Shown: piece after piece, positions 1-9,223 of the stretch
Layout of the letters: each line of letters opens with the position of its first letter
How positions within the stretch are numbered: position 1 is the stretch's first letter
Source of the DNA: Oceaniovalibus guishaninsula JLT2003
GTDB taxonomy: Bacteria; Pseudomonadota; Alphaproteobacteria; Rhodobacterales; Rhodobacteraceae
Assembly: GCF_000299575.1 (NCBI RefSeq)
Contig: NZ_AMGO01000068.1
Span: 62,001 to 126,000 of the forward strand
Reading direction: 5' to 3'
Length of the DNA stretch: 64,000 nt
The notes under the pieces: model-generated
The model's database searches: none
Seen by the model: only the letters and a program-made list of their open reading frames with translations
Told to the model about the DNA's origin: nothing
Program-made: the position numbers and the translations under genes

Positions 1-716
1 CGACCGAACATTACCGCGCCGTCTGGGTCGAGAACGGGTTTTACCGCAACTTCATCAACTCGATGATCGTCACCGGCGGCGTCGTCACGATCAGCCTGAC
101 GGTGGGCACGCTGGCGGGATACGGTCTGGCGCGGTCGGGGTCGAACCTGGCCTTCTGGCTGCTGATCGCGGCGCTGATCTTCCGCGCCCTGCCCCATTCG
201 GTGCTGGTCGCGGGCTATCTGCCGGTCTTCATCAATTCGGCCGAGATCCTGCGCCCCATCCTCGGCGACGCGGCCCCCACGCTTTACGGCCAGCCCTTGG
301 CGGTCATCATGGTGCTGGTGGCGATCAACCAGCCCTTCACGATCTGGATGCTGCGCAGTTTCTTCCAGTCCATCCCGATGGAGCTGGACGAGGCCGCGCG
401 CGTCGATGGCTGCACCCATTTCCAGGCCTTCCGCCGCGTCATCATGCCGGTGATGTGGCCCGGCGTCATCACCACGGGGCTGTTCAGCTTCCTTCTGGGC
501 TACAACGACTTTCTGGTGACTTCGCTGCTGCTGGATTCGCAGAACCAGACGATGGTTCCGGCCATAGCCGGCTATTTCAACCGCGAGACGACGACCACCG
601 ATCAGGTCGAGGCGATCGCTGCCGCCGTCAGCATCACCGCGCCGCTGTTCCTGCTGGTCATGGTGTTCCAGCGCCAGATCGTCAGCGGGCTGACGGCGGG
701 CGCGGTCAAGGGATGA
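1..716 (+). CDS. Carbohydrate ABC transporter permease, MalG type (5' end outside window)
   Basis: Inner-membrane permease subunit of a sugar-type ABC importer. The open frame runs in from the left edge (codons in phase from base 3) and ends at 716, so the N-terminus is missing; an internal ATG at 63 is unlikely to be the start because coding continues upstream with an NFINS segment typical of MalG proteins. The visible part has about five hydrophobic segments and the EAA loop (DEAARVDG...F...VIMPVMWPG) that docks on the ATPase. The ATPase, partner permease and binding protein must lie to the left. The start of the TRAP binding-protein gene follows 14 bases after the stop, so the two importers look co-transcribed. 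Confidence 0.88.
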   Translation, partial: TEHYRAVWVENGFYRNFINSMIVTGGVVTISLTVGTLAGYGLARSGSNLAFWLLIAALIFRALPHSVLVAGYLPVFINSAEILRPILGDAAPTLYGQPLAVIMVLVAINQPFTIWMLRSFFQSIPMELDEAARVDGCTHFQAFRRVIMPVMWPGVITTGLFSFLLGYNDFLVTSLLLDSQNQTMVPAIAGYFNRETTTTDQVEAIAAAVSITAPLFLLVMVFQRQIVSGLTAGAVKG

Positions 717-730
717 AAAGGGAGAGACGA

Positions 731-1711
731 ATGAGATACGCAACGATCCTTGGCGCGGGGCTGATCGCCGCCGCGACGGGCGCGCAGGCGGAAACCACCA
801 TCCGCATCGGCCATGCCACGCCCGAAACGTCGCCCATCCATCAGGCGCTGACCTATTTCGAGGAGGAGCTGGAAAAGCGGTCGGACGGCGAGATGCAGGT
901 CGAGATCTTTCCGGGCGGCCAGCTTGGCAGCGTGCAGGAGATGACCGAGCTGGTCCAGTCGGGCAACATCACCATGACCACCGGCGCGTCGGTGCTGCTG
1001 TCCTCGACCGTGGACCAGTTGGCGATCCTCGACCAGTTCCTGCTGTTCGACGATGTGGATCAGGCCCGCGCGGTGCTGGACGGCCCCGCCGGCGACGCGC
1101 TGAGCGCGGCGATGGAGGAACGCGGCCTGAAGAACATGGGCTTCATGGAGCTGGGGTTCCGCAGCTTCACCAACAGCCGCGCGCCGCTGGACAGCTATGA
1201 CGCCTTCGCGGGCCTGCGGATGCGGTCCGCCGACAACCCCATCGCCATCGCCGCCTGGCGGTCCGTCGATGCGGTGCCGGTACCGCTGGCCTGGGGCGAA
1301 ATCTATTCCTCGCTTCAGCAGGGGCTGATCGACGGGCAGGAAAGCGCGCTGAGTTCGATGGTGGTCGAACGGTTCTACGAGGTGCAGGATTACGTTTCGC
1401 TGACCGAACACATCTATTGGCCGGAATTGTGGCTGGCAGATCTGAACTGGTTCAACGGCCTGACCGAAGACGAACAGGCGCTGGTGATGGAGGTTGCCGC
1501 CGAGACGGTCGAGCGCCAGCGCCAGATCGCGGCCGACCTGAACGCCGCGACGCTGGAGCAGCTGAGGGCCGAGGGGGTGGAGGTCAACGAGCTGCCTGCC
1601 GAAGACAAGCAGAAGCTGGGCGAGACGATGAACGCCGCGATCGAGCCGGACATCCGCGCCAAGGTCGGCAATGCGTTCTACGACGACTTCATGTCCAACC
1701 TGAACCGCTGA
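731..1711 (+). CDS. dctP: TRAP transporter solute-binding protein, DctP family
   Basis: Periplasmic receptor of a TRAP (Na+-driven, ATP-independent) importer for a small organic acid. Of 326 aa, about 20 form a signal peptide (MRYATILGAG...AQAE). The mature part begins with TTIRIGHATPETSPIHQAL, as in DctP proteins, and contains LGFRSFTNSRAP and GLRMRSADNPI, the region with the conserved Arg that pairs with a ligand carboxylate. The ATG at 731 follows a GGAGAGACGA ribosome site. The small and large membrane subunits follow directly. The ligand cannot be told from sequence. Confidence 0.93.
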   Translation: MRYATILGAGLIAAATGAQAETTIRIGHATPETSPIHQALTYFEEELEKRSDGEMQVEIFPGGQLGSVQEMTELVQSGNITMTTGASVLLSSTVDQLAILDQFLLFDDVDQARAVLDGPAGDALSAAMEERGLKNMGFMELGFRSFTNSRAPLDSYDAFAGLRMRSADNPIAIAAWRSVDAVPVPLAWGEIYSSLQQGLIDGQESALSSMVVERFYEVQDYVSLTEHIYWPELWLADLNWFNGLTEDEQALVMEVAAETVERQRQIAADLNAATLEQLRAEGVEVNELPAEDKQKLGETMNAAIEPDIRAKVGNAFYDDFMSNLNR

Positions 1712-1726
1712 CGGAAGGGCGAAGCG

Positions 1727-2218
1727 TTGCGCGCGTTGGAAAAATGGTTCGAACCGACAGTGATCGTCGCCATGCTGGGCGCGATCATCGTGCTGGTTTT
1801 CGCCGACGTGATCGCGCGCTTCGCCTTCTCGACTTCCATCGCCGTCGCGAACGAGCTGGCGCGCCTGTCCTTCGTCTGGATGATCTATTTCGGCGTCAGC
1901 TATGCCATCCGCGAACGCCGCCACATGCGGGTGACGGTGATCCTCGACATGCTGCCCCAAGGGCTGCGGCGCTGGGTCTTCGCATTGTCCGAGGCGGTGT
2001 TCCTGATCTATTCGGTGGCGGTCTGCTGGCTGGGCATCGTCATCACCCAGCAATCGCTGGACCGGGGCAAGATCCTCAGCTCGACCGAATGGCCCACGGC
2101 GGTGCTTTACGCGGCGATCGTCTTTTCGGGCGGGCTGAGTGCCGCGCGGCTGGTCCATTCGCTGTGGCGGGTGCTGGCGCGGGGCGATCTGCGCCTCGGG
2201 CCGCAGACGGATGTCTAG
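1727..2218 (+). CDS. dctQ: TRAP transporter small permease, DctQ family
   Basis: Small membrane subunit of the TRAP importer, 163 aa with four hydrophobic segments. Typical DctQ features are FADVIARFAFSTSIAVANEL near the first loop and the RRHMRVTVILDMLP stretch. The start appears to be TTG at 1727, after GGAAGGGCGAAGCG; no in-frame ATG fits the family N-terminus. It lies 15 bases after dctP and 3 bases before dctM. Confidence 0.9.
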   Translation: MRALEKWFEPTVIVAMLGAIIVLVFADVIARFAFSTSIAVANELARLSFVWMIYFGVSYAIRERRHMRVTVILDMLPQGLRRWVFALSEAVFLIYSVAVCWLGIVITQQSLDRGKILSSTEWPTAVLYAAIVFSGGLSAARLVHSLWRVLARGDLRLGPQTDV

Positions 2219-2221
2219 GCG

Positions 2222-3514
2222 ATGACGACCGCGATCCTTTTCGGCAGCTTCTTCCTGCTTCTGGCCATCGGGGTGCCCATCGGCATCGCGCTGGGATCGG
2301 CCAGCCTGCTGGCCATCGCCTATATCCCGTTCCTGTCCTTCGATCTTTACGCGTTGGGGCTGGTTTCGGGGATCGACAGTTTCACGTTGATCGCGGTGGT
2401 GCTGTTCACGCTGGCGGGCAGCCTGATGGCGCAGGGCGGCATTTCGCGACGGCTGGTGGCGGTGGCCGACCGCGCCTTCGGCCGCGCGCCGGGCGATCTG
2501 GGGACAGTCACGATCATGGCGTGCCTGTTCTTCGCCGCGATCTCGGGCACGGGCAGCGCCACGGTGGCGGCCATCGGTCTGGCGATGATCCCCGCCCTGG
2601 TCGAACGCGGCTATGACCGCGCCTATGCCGGGGCGATGGTGGCCAGCGCGGGCGGTCTGGGCGTGATGATCCCGCCATCGGTGGTGATGATCGTCTATGC
2701 GGTGGCGGCGGGCGTGTCGGTGACGGCACTGTTCATGGCCGGCATCGTGCCGGGCTTCGTCATCGCGCTGTCGCTGATCGCCTACAACGTCTGGAAGCGG
2801 CGCGGCATCCCCCCTTCGGACACGGTGCTGACCGCCGCCGGGGGCAGCCTGTGGTCCGCGCTGAACCAGGCCAAGCTGGCGCTGGCCATGCCCATCGTCG
2901 TGCTGGGCGGCATCTATTCGGGCATCGTGACGCCGACCGAAAGCTCGGCCGTGGCGGTCGTCTATGCGCTGATCGTCAGTTGCTTCGTCTACCGCGAATT
3001 GCCGTTCCACGCGATCCCGCGGATGATGCTGGATTCGGCGCTGCTGGTTTCGGCGGTACTGGTCATCATCGGCGCGTCGGTCGCGTTCGGGCGCATCATC
3101 GCGCTGGAGCGGATCCCCACGGAATTGGCGCAATTCGTGCTGTCGCTGACCGACAGCCGCCATGTCGTCCTGCTGGCCGCCATCGTGCTGCTGCTGATCG
3201 TCGGCACGTTTCTGGAAACGCTGGCCGCCATCGTCATCCTGACGCCGGTGCTGCTGCCGATCATGCTGAGCCTGGGGGTCGATCCGGTGCATTTCGGCAT
3301 CGTGATGATCGTCGCGCTGGCCATCGGCTTCGTCACGCCGCCCCTGGGCGCCAACCTGTTCATGGCGGCGCAGGTGGGGCAGATCCCCTTCGACCGGATC
3401 GCGGCCCGCATCCTGCCCTGGGTCGTGACGATGATCGTGGCGCTGCTGGTCATCGCGTTCGTGCCGTGGCTGACGCTGGTGCTGCCGCAACTCTTTCTCG
3501 ACTATGGAGGCTGA
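2222..3514 (+). CDS. dctM: TRAP transporter large permease, DctM family
   Basis: Translocation subunit of the TRAP importer, 430 aa with about 12 hydrophobic segments. Hallmarks are GVPIGIALGSASLLAI at the N-terminus, AAISGTGSATVAAIG, GGLGVMIPPSVVMIVYA and GFVTPPLGANLFMAAQV near the C-terminus, which match the DctM scaffold. It completes the DctPQM set and ends two bases before the start of the first NTF2-like gene, whose ribosome site (GGAGG at 3507-3511) lies inside this gene. Confidence 0.94.
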   Translation: MTTAILFGSFFLLLAIGVPIGIALGSASLLAIAYIPFLSFDLYALGLVSGIDSFTLIAVVLFTLAGSLMAQGGISRRLVAVADRAFGRAPGDLGTVTIMACLFFAAISGTGSATVAAIGLAMIPALVERGYDRAYAGAMVASAGGLGVMIPPSVVMIVYAVAAGVSVTALFMAGIVPGFVIALSLIAYNVWKRRGIPPSDTVLTAAGGSLWSALNQAKLALAMPIVVLGGIYSGIVTPTESSAVAVVYALIVSCFVYRELPFHAIPRMMLDSALLVSAVLVIIGASVAFGRIIALERIPTELAQFVLSLTDSRHVVLLAAIVLLLIVGTFLETLAAIVILTPVLLPIMLSLGVDPVHFGIVMIVALAIGFVTPPLGANLFMAAQVGQIPFDRIAARILPWVVTMIVALLVIAFVPWLTLVLPQLFLDYGG

Positions 3515-3515
3515 C

Positions 3516-4061
3516 ATGAAGGGCGCCCGCCCCGAACAGGCCGTGCTGACGCGCGACGCCGACCTGACCAAGACCGACGAGACGCGCCGCGTGATCGAAG
3601 GCATGGTGGACGGTCTGAACGACCACCGGATCGACGATATCGGCCAGTTCTTCGCCGACGATTTCCGCTGGATGGGCAATCAGGGCTGCGGCACCAAGAC
3701 CGGCCTGCGCGAGTTTCAGGAAAACTGGCAGCGGCCCTTTCAGGCGGCGTTTTCCGACAAGGTCTGCGTGGACGAGGCGCGGCTGTTCATGGGCGAATGG
3801 GCCGCCGCCTTCGGCCGTCAGGAGGCGACCCATTCCGGCCCCTTCATGGGGCTGGCCCCCACGGGCCGGCGCGTGACGATCCGCTACATGGATTTCTGGC
3901 GCGTCGAGGACGGACGCATCGCCGACAACTGGGTGATGGTCGATTTCCCGCATGTGCTGGCCCAGCTTGGCCACGACGTCTTTGCCGGCGAGGGCTGGGA
4001 GGCCTTCGACCGCGGCGAGCGCACGCCGCCCCGGCCCGAACCCCAAGGAGAAGCGCGATGA
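3516..4061 (+). CDS. NTF2/SnoaL-like protein (ester cyclase-like), single domain
   Basis: 181 aa cone-fold protein of the SnoaL/polyketide-cyclase superfamily, probably cytoplasmic with no signal peptide. Visible features are [20 protein letters not shown] at the start of the fold and the C-terminal strand pair [20 protein letters not shown]. That closing motif recurs in the second half of the protein encoded at 5383-6435, so the two are paralogues. The ATG at 3516 is preferred over the in-frame one at 3504 because GGAGG lies 4 bases before it. The stop overlaps the next start as ATGA. The reaction is unknown; members of this fold include cyclases, isomerases and hydrolases. Confidence 0.8.
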   Translation: MKGARPEQAVLTRDADLTKTDETRRVIEGMVDGLNDHRIDDIGQFFADDFRWMGNQGCGTKTGLREFQENWQRPFQAAFSDKVCVDEARLFMGEWAAAFGRQEATHSGPFMGLAPTGRRVTIRYMDFWRVEDGRIADNWVMVDFPHVLAQLGHDVFAGEGWEAFDRGERTPPRPEPQGEAR

Positions 4062-5386
4062 CCGTCGAATACCTCAAGCGCGGCAAGTCCGAAACCGAAC
4101 GCGGCGAGGACGATGCCAAGACCCGCAAGATCGTCGAGCAGACGCTGGCCGATATCGAGGCGCGCGGCGATGCCGCCGTGCGCGCGCTGTCGAGGAAGTT
4201 CGACGATTACGAACCCGACAGCTTCCGCCTGACCGAGGCCGAGATCGAGGCGCTGATCGGCAAGCTGTCCCGGCAGGAGCTGGCCGACATCCGCTTCGCG
4301 CAGGCACAGGTCAAGGCCTTCGCCGAGGCGCAGCGCGCGTCGATGACCGATATCGAGGTCGAACCGATCCCCGGCGTGATCCTGGGCCACCGCAACATCC
4401 CGGTGCAATCGGTGGGCTGCTATGTGCCGGGCGGCAAGTTTCCGATGGTCGCCAGCGCGCATATGTCGGTGGCCACGGCGGCGGTCGCGGGCGTGCCCCG
4501 CATCGTCGCCTGCACGCCGCCCTTCCGCGGCGAGCCGAACCCCGGCGTGATCGCCGCCATGCATCTGGGCGGCGCGCACGAAATCAACGTGCTGGGCGGC
4601 ATCCAGGCCATCGGCGCCATGGCCATCGGCACCGAGACGTTGGCGCCGGTGCACATGCTGGTCGGTCCCGGCAACGCCTTCGTGGCCGAGGCCAAGCGGC
4701 AGCTTTTCGGGCGGGTGGGGATCGACCTGTTCGCCGGGCCGACCGAAACCATGGTGATCGCCGACGATACCGTGGACGGCGAGATCTGCGCGACCGACCT
4801 GCTGGGGCAGGCCGAACACGGATACAATTCGCCCGCCGTCCTTGTCACCAATTCGCGCCGGCTGGCCGATGAGACGCTGGCCGAGATCGACCGCATCCTG
4901 ACGATCCTGCCCACCGCCGACACCGCGTCGGTATCCTGGCGCGACTACGGCGAGGTGATCCTGTGCGACACCTATGACGAGATGCTGGCCGTCGCCGACG
5001 ACATCGCGTCCGAGCATGTTCAGGTGATGACCGACCGCGACGACTGGTTCCTGGACAACATGACCAGTTACGGCGCGCTGTTCCTGGGGCCGCGCACCAA
5101 CGTGGCCAACGGCGACAAGGTGATCGGCACCAACCACACGCTGCCCACCAGCAAGGCGGGGCGCTATACCGGCGGGCTGTGGGTCGGCAAGTTCCTCAAG
5201 ACCCATTCCTATCAGAAGATCACCACCGACGCGGCGGCGGCGAAGATCGGCGCCTACGGCTCGCGGTTATGCATGCTGGAAGGGTTCGTCGGCCATGCCG
5301 AGCAATGCAACCTGCGCGTCCGCCGCTATGGCGGGGTGAACGTGCCCTATGGCCAGGGCGCCCCGGCGACGGAGGCGGCCGAGTGA
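4058..5386 (+). CDS. Histidinol-dehydrogenase family enzyme, HpsN-like NAD-dependent dehydrogenase
   Basis: 442 aa zinc- and NAD-dependent alcohol-to-acid dehydrogenase of the HisD superfamily. HisD-type metal and active-site elements are visible: [10 protein letters not shown], the [10 protein letters not shown] segment (Gln and His), TNHTLPT and the C-terminal EGFVGHAEQ His. It is not near any his gene but sits beside a TRAP transporter and NTF2-like proteins, and the N-terminus ([10 protein letters not shown]) and [14 protein letters not shown] resemble the sulfopropanediol dehydrogenase HpsN branch. A catabolic hydroxyl oxidation is therefore more likely than histidine synthesis. It is coupled by 4-base overlaps on both sides. 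Confidence 0.85.
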   Translation: MTVEYLKRGKSETERGEDDAKTRKIVEQTLADIEARGDAAVRALSRKFDDYEPDSFRLTEAEIEALIGKLSRQELADIRFAQAQVKAFAEAQRASMTDIEVEPIPGVILGHRNIPVQSVGCYVPGGKFPMVASAHMSVATAAVAGVPRIVACTPPFRGEPNPGVIAAMHLGGAHEINVLGGIQAIGAMAIGTETLAPVHMLVGPGNAFVAEAKRQLFGRVGIDLFAGPTETMVIADDTVDGEICATDLLGQAEHGYNSPAVLVTNSRRLADETLAEIDRILTILPTADTASVSWRDYGEVILCDTYDEMLAVADDIASEHVQVMTDRDDWFLDNMTSYGALFLGPRTNVANGDKVIGTNHTLPTSKAGRYTGGLWVGKFLKTHSYQKITTDAAAAKIGAYGSRLCMLEGFVGHAEQCNLRVRRYGGVNVPYGQGAPATEAAE

Positions 5387-6435
5387 CCGACCGGCATACC
5401 CGGATGAAGGCGGCCTTCGCCCCGGTCGGGGCGGCGATGCGCGACTTCGACGAAAACGGGGTGCGCGCGGCGCTGGATGCCGTGGCGGCACCGGCCGCGG
5501 TGTTCCGGCTGGCGCATCCGTTCGGCACGGTCGAGGGCGCAGGCGCCTTCTATGACGCGGCCCTTGCGCCGCTTTTCGCGGCGTTCCCCGATCTGGAACG
5601 GCGCGACTGGATCGTCATGGCCGGGACCACGCCCGAAGGGGCGGACTGGCTGGGCTGCTGCGGCTGCTATACCGGGTTGTTCGCGCGCCCCTTCCTCGAC
5701 ATTCCGCCGACCGGACATTTGGCGCGGATGCGGTTTCACGAATTCTTCCGCTTCGAGGACGGGCGCGTCACCGAGATGCAGGCTGTCTGGGACATTCCCG
5801 AACTGATGATGCAAGCGGGCGCCTGGCCGATGGCGCCGTCGCTGGGGCGCGAGGGCATCGTGCCCGGCCCCGCGACGCAGGACGGGCTGGTGCCTGGTCC
5901 GCGCGACGCGGCCCGGTCGGATGCCAGCCGCGATCTGGTATTGGACATGCTGGCGCATATGATACGCCACCCGGCCCAGGGCGGACCCGAGGCGATGGAG
6001 ATGCCCCGCTTCTGGCATCCGCGCCTGTCGTGGTACGGCCCGGCGGGCATCGGCACGGCGCGCGGGATCAGGGGGTTCCGCGACTGGCACCAGATCCCGT
6101 TCCTGCGGGCCATGCCCGACCGCGGGGCGGACCGCGCGGGGCTGGATTTTCACGCCTTCGGGGACGGCGATTATGCCGCCGTCACCGGCTGGCCCAACAT
6201 GCGCCAGACCGTGACCGGCGACGGCTGGCTGGGCATCGCGCCCGCGGGCCAGACGGTCGCGCTGCGCAGTCTGGACTTCTGGCGGATCGAGCGCGGCCTT
6301 ATCCGCGAGAACTGGGTGCTGGTCGATCTGCTGGACATGTGGCGGCAACTGGGCGTCGACGTGCTGGCGCGGATGCGCGCGTTCAACAAGGCGCGCGGCG
6401 GTTTCGACACCGAAACCGGGCGGGCTGCGGCATGA
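5383..6435 (+). CDS. Tandem NTF2/SnoaL-like protein (two domains)
   Basis: 350 aa with two cone-fold units of about 150 residues each. The first ends around [20 protein letters not shown] and the second around [19 protein letters not shown]. Each carries the F.R.E.GR/L...E..... closing strand pair of SnoaL-like proteins. The second half matches the single-domain protein at 3516-4061 in this motif and in the following QLG.DV, which suggests duplication and fusion. The start is GTG at 5383, overlapping the previous stop as GTGA; no better ATG keeps the first domain complete. Function unknown. Confidence 0.78.
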   Translation: MTDRHTRMKAAFAPVGAAMRDFDENGVRAALDAVAAPAAVFRLAHPFGTVEGAGAFYDAALAPLFAAFPDLERRDWIVMAGTTPEGADWLGCCGCYTGLFARPFLDIPPTGHLARMRFHEFFRFEDGRVTEMQAVWDIPELMMQAGAWPMAPSLGREGIVPGPATQDGLVPGPRDAARSDASRDLVLDMLAHMIRHPAQGGPEAMEMPRFWHPRLSWYGPAGIGTARGIRGFRDWHQIPFLRAMPDRGADRAGLDFHAFGDGDYAAVTGWPNMRQTVTGDGWLGIAPAGQTVALRSLDFWRIERGLIRENWVLVDLLDMWRQLGVDVLARMRAFNKARGGFDTETGRAAA

Positions 6436-7190
6436 CCTTGCCGCGCACACCGTCGTTCCGGCTGGACGGCCGCCGCGCGCTGGTCACGGGCGCCTCGTCG
6501 GGCATCGGGCTGGGCTGCGCCGTGGCGCTGGCCGAGGCGGGGGCGGACGTCACCTGCGTCGCCCGCCGCGACGGCCCGCTTAACGAGGCGGTGCAGGCGA
6601 TGCGTGCCGAAGGCTGGCAGGCCCGCGCCCAGGCGGCCGATGTGACCGATCCCGAAGCGCTGGACGCGCTGTTCGCCCGGCCTTTCGACGTGGTGGTGAA
6701 CGCGGCCGGCATGGCGCGCCACGCCCCGGCGATGGACACCGATCCCGCCGATTTCGACGCGGTGATGTCCGTGAACCTGCGCGCGGCCTATTTCCTGTCG
6801 CAACGCGCGGCGCGGACGCTGCGGGATGCGGGGCGGGGCGGGTCGATCGTGCATGTGTCCAGCCAGATGGGCCATGTCGGCGGGCTGGACCGCGCCGTCT
6901 ATTGCGCGTCCAAGCACGGGGTCGAGGGCATGGTGAAGGCCATGGCGATGGAATGGGGGCCGCTGGGCATCCGCATCAACACGGTCTGTCCGACCTTCAT
7001 CCGCACGCCGCTGACGGAATCCACCTTTCAGGATCCCGGCAAGCGGGCCTGGCTGGAACAGAAGATCAAGCTGGGCCGTGTCGGCCGGGTCGAGGACGTG
7101 ATGGGCGCGGTGCTTTATCTCGCGTCGGATGCGTCGGCGCTGGTGACGGGATCGGCGCTGATGGTGGACGGGGGCTGGACGGCGGGATGA
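6432..7190 (+). CDS. SDR family NAD(P)-dependent oxidoreductase
   Basis: 252 aa classical short-chain dehydrogenase. The nucleotide-binding motif is TGASSGIG, followed by NAAG, the catalytic Ser in HVSSQMG, YCASKHG (Tyr-x-x-x-Lys) and the usual C-terminal GSALMVDGGWTAG. Start and stop overlap the neighbours by 4 bases. Together with the HpsN-like enzyme it gives the operon two dehydrogenase steps. The substrate is unknown; the SDR fold alone does not define it. Confidence 0.9.
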   Translation: MTLPRTPSFRLDGRRALVTGASSGIGLGCAVALAEAGADVTCVARRDGPLNEAVQAMRAEGWQARAQAADVTDPEALDALFARPFDVVVNAAGMARHAPAMDTDPADFDAVMSVNLRAAYFLSQRAARTLRDAGRGGSIVHVSSQMGHVGGLDRAVYCASKHGVEGMVKAMAMEWGPLGIRINTVCPTFIRTPLTESTFQDPGKRAWLEQKIKLGRVGRVEDVMGAVLYLASDASALVTGSALMVDGGWTAG

Positions 7191-8209
7191 GGGGCGGACA
7201 GGTCACGGCAAGCGACGTGGCCCGGCAGGCGGGGGTCAGCCGGTCGGCGGTCAGCCGCACCTTCACCCCCGGTGCGCCGGTCTCGGACGCGACGGCGCAA
7301 AAGGTCCGCGCGGCGGCGGCGGCGCTGGGATACCGCCCCAACGCGCTGGCCCGGTCGCTGATCACCGGGCAAAGCCGGATCGTCGGGCTGGTCGTCGCCT
7401 ATCTGGAAAACTTCTTCTATCCGCAGGCGCTGGAGAAGCTGTCGAATGCCTTGCAGGCGCAGGGCTATCACGTGCTGGTCTTCCTCGCCTCGCAGGATCG
7501 CGGGCATATCGACGACGTGGTGGACGAGATCCTGGATTATCAGGTGGCGGGCATCATCGCCGCGTCGGTGGCCATGACCTCGGATCTGGCGGTGCGGTGC
7601 CGGGCGGCGGGCGTGCCGGTGGTGCTGTTCAACCGCGGGCAGGACATCGACGGGGTGGCCAGCGTCACGTCGGACAACGCCGAAGGGGGCCGCGTGCTGG
7701 CCCGGTTCCTGGCGGCGGGCGGGCACAGGCGCATCGGCCATATCGCGGGATGGGACGGCGCCTCGACCCAGCGGGACCGCGAGGCGGGCTTTCGCGCCGG
7801 CCTGGCCGAGGTGGGGCTGGACCTTTTCGCGCGCGAGGCGGGCGAGTTCAACGCCGACGAGGCGCGCCGCGCCGCCCGTGCCATGTTCGCCGGGCAGGCC
7901 CGCCCCGACGCGGTGTTCGTCGCCAACGACCATATGGCCTTTGCGGTAATGGACGTGCTGCGGTTCGAACTGGGCCTGTCGGTGCCCGACGACGTGTCGG
8001 TGGTGGGGTTCGACGATGTGCCCCCCGCCGGCTGGCCCGCCTATGCGCTGACCACGATCCGCCAGCGCGCCAACGCGATGGTCGAAAGGACGGTCGAGAT
8101 CCTGTTGCAGCAGATCGCCGCCCCGACCGCCCCCGCCACCCGCGCGATCATCGACGCGCCGCTGATCATACGCCGCTCGGCCAGGATACCGGAAGGATGG
8201 ACACAATGA
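7187..8209 (+). CDS. LacI family transcriptional regulator
   Basis: 340 aa. Residues 5-50 form a LacI helix-turn-helix (SDVARQAGVSRSAVSRTF) with the hinge helix GYRPNALARSLITG, followed by a periplasmic-binding-protein-like sensor domain (GLVVAYLENFFYP, VFVANDHMAFAVMDVL, DDVSVVGFDDVPPA). Such proteins usually repress their own catabolic operon until a pathway ligand binds. It is embedded mid-operon and coupled on both sides by ATGA, so it is probably autoregulated. No clear operator could be placed, because the operon's promoter lies left of the window. Confidence 0.94.
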   Translation: MRGGQVTASDVARQAGVSRSAVSRTFTPGAPVSDATAQKVRAAAAALGYRPNALARSLITGQSRIVGLVVAYLENFFYPQALEKLSNALQAQGYHVLVFLASQDRGHIDDVVDEILDYQVAGIIAASVAMTSDLAVRCRAAGVPVVLFNRGQDIDGVASVTSDNAEGGRVLARFLAAGGHRRIGHIAGWDGASTQRDREAGFRAGLAEVGLDLFAREAGEFNADEARRAARAMFAGQARPDAVFVANDHMAFAVMDVLRFELGLSVPDDVSVVGFDDVPPAGWPAYALTTIRQRANAMVERTVEILLQQIAAPTAPATRAIIDAPLIIRRSARIPEGWTQ

Positions 8210-9201
8210 CGATGCAGGGCTTCGACCCGAAATTCCGCGATTTTCCCGACTACATCATCGGCATCACCAAGGAGATCTGGGAAGATCGCGGGGTCGCCAC
8301 GCTGCACGACTATTACGGCAAGAACATCGTCGTGCGCTCGCCCGCGTCCGTGGTGGTGGGCAACCGGGGCGTGATCGCGGCGACGCTGGCGACGCTGGCC
8401 GAGTTTCCCGACCGCACCCTTTACGGCGAGGACGTGATCTGGTGCGGCGCGCCCGAACAGGGCATGCTGAGTTCGCACCGCATCATGTCGCATGCCACGC
8501 ATCTGGGCGACGGCGTATTCGGGCGCGCGACCGGCACGCGGCTGCGCTATCGGATCCTCGCCGATTGCCATGCCAGGGACAACGCCATCGACGACGAATG
8601 GCTGATCCGCGACCAGGGCGCCATCGTGCGGCAACTGGGATGGGATCCGCGCGACTTCGCCCGCGACCTGATCGCGCGCGAGGGGGGGCCGGACAATTGC
8701 GTGCGCCCCTGCACCCCCGAGACGGACATGGCCGGTCCCTACGGGGGACGCGGCAACGACGACGAATGGGGCGCGCGCTATGCCGATATCCTGACGCGCA
8801 TCATGGGGGCCGACCTGACGGTAATCCCGCGCGAATACGACCGCGCCGTGCAGTCGCATTATCCCGGCGGCAGGGAGGATCATTCGCTGCAACCCGTCGA
8901 TCGCTTCTGGATCGGCCTGCGCGCATCCTTTCCGTCCGCCCGGTTCGAGATCCATCACCGGATCGGACGCGAGGATGCCATGATGCCCCCCCGCGCCGCC
9001 CTGCGGTGGAGCCTGACGGGCGCCCATGACGGCTGGGGCGCGTTCGGCCGCCCGACCGGCGCGCAGGTGCATGTCATGGGCATCAGCCATGCCGAGTTCG
9101 GGCCCTGGGGCCTGCGGCGCGAATTCACGCTTTACGACGAGGTGGCGATCTGGAAGCAGATCCTGCTGGCCACCGGCGCCGCCGACGCGACCCATTCCTG
9201 A
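8206..9201 (+). CDS. NTF2/SnoaL-like protein, third copy
   Basis: 331 aa, with two cone-fold-sized halves recognisable by size and by stretches such as RDFPDYIIGITKEIWEDRG, which resemble SnoaL-like proteins of catabolic clusters. Two in-frame ATGs exist, at 8197 and 8206. The later one is chosen because GGAAGG (8191-8196) is well spaced before it and it overlaps the lacI stop as ATGA. It lacks the DFWR...ENWV motif of the other two NTF2-like proteins, so it is a more distant member. Function unknown. Confidence 0.75.
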   Translation: MTMQGFDPKFRDFPDYIIGITKEIWEDRGVATLHDYYGKNIVVRSPASVVVGNRGVIAATLATLAEFPDRTLYGEDVIWCGAPEQGMLSSHRIMSHATHLGDGVFGRATGTRLRYRILADCHARDNAIDDEWLIRDQGAIVRQLGWDPRDFARDLIAREGGPDNCVRPCTPETDMAGPYGGRGNDDEWGARYADILTRIMGADLTVIPREYDRAVQSHYPGGREDHSLQPVDRFWIGLRASFPSARFEIHHRIGREDAMMPPRAALRWSLTGAHDGWGAFGRPTGAQVHVMGISHAEFGPWGLRREFTLYDEVAIWKQILLATGAADATHS

Positions 9202-9223
9202 CGCATAACGAGGAGAGACGACG

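Noticed and set aside
602-3679. Very long minus-strand open frame opposite the TRAP genes
   Set aside because: Its product is a low-complexity Gln/Arg/His/Asp-rich string, typical of the reverse frame of GC-rich genes; the plus-strand TRAP genes have clear family motifs.
4058-5386. Histidine biosynthesis (hisD)
   Set aside because: Family fold fits, but there are no other his genes and the catabolic TRAP context and HpsN-like N-terminus argue against it.
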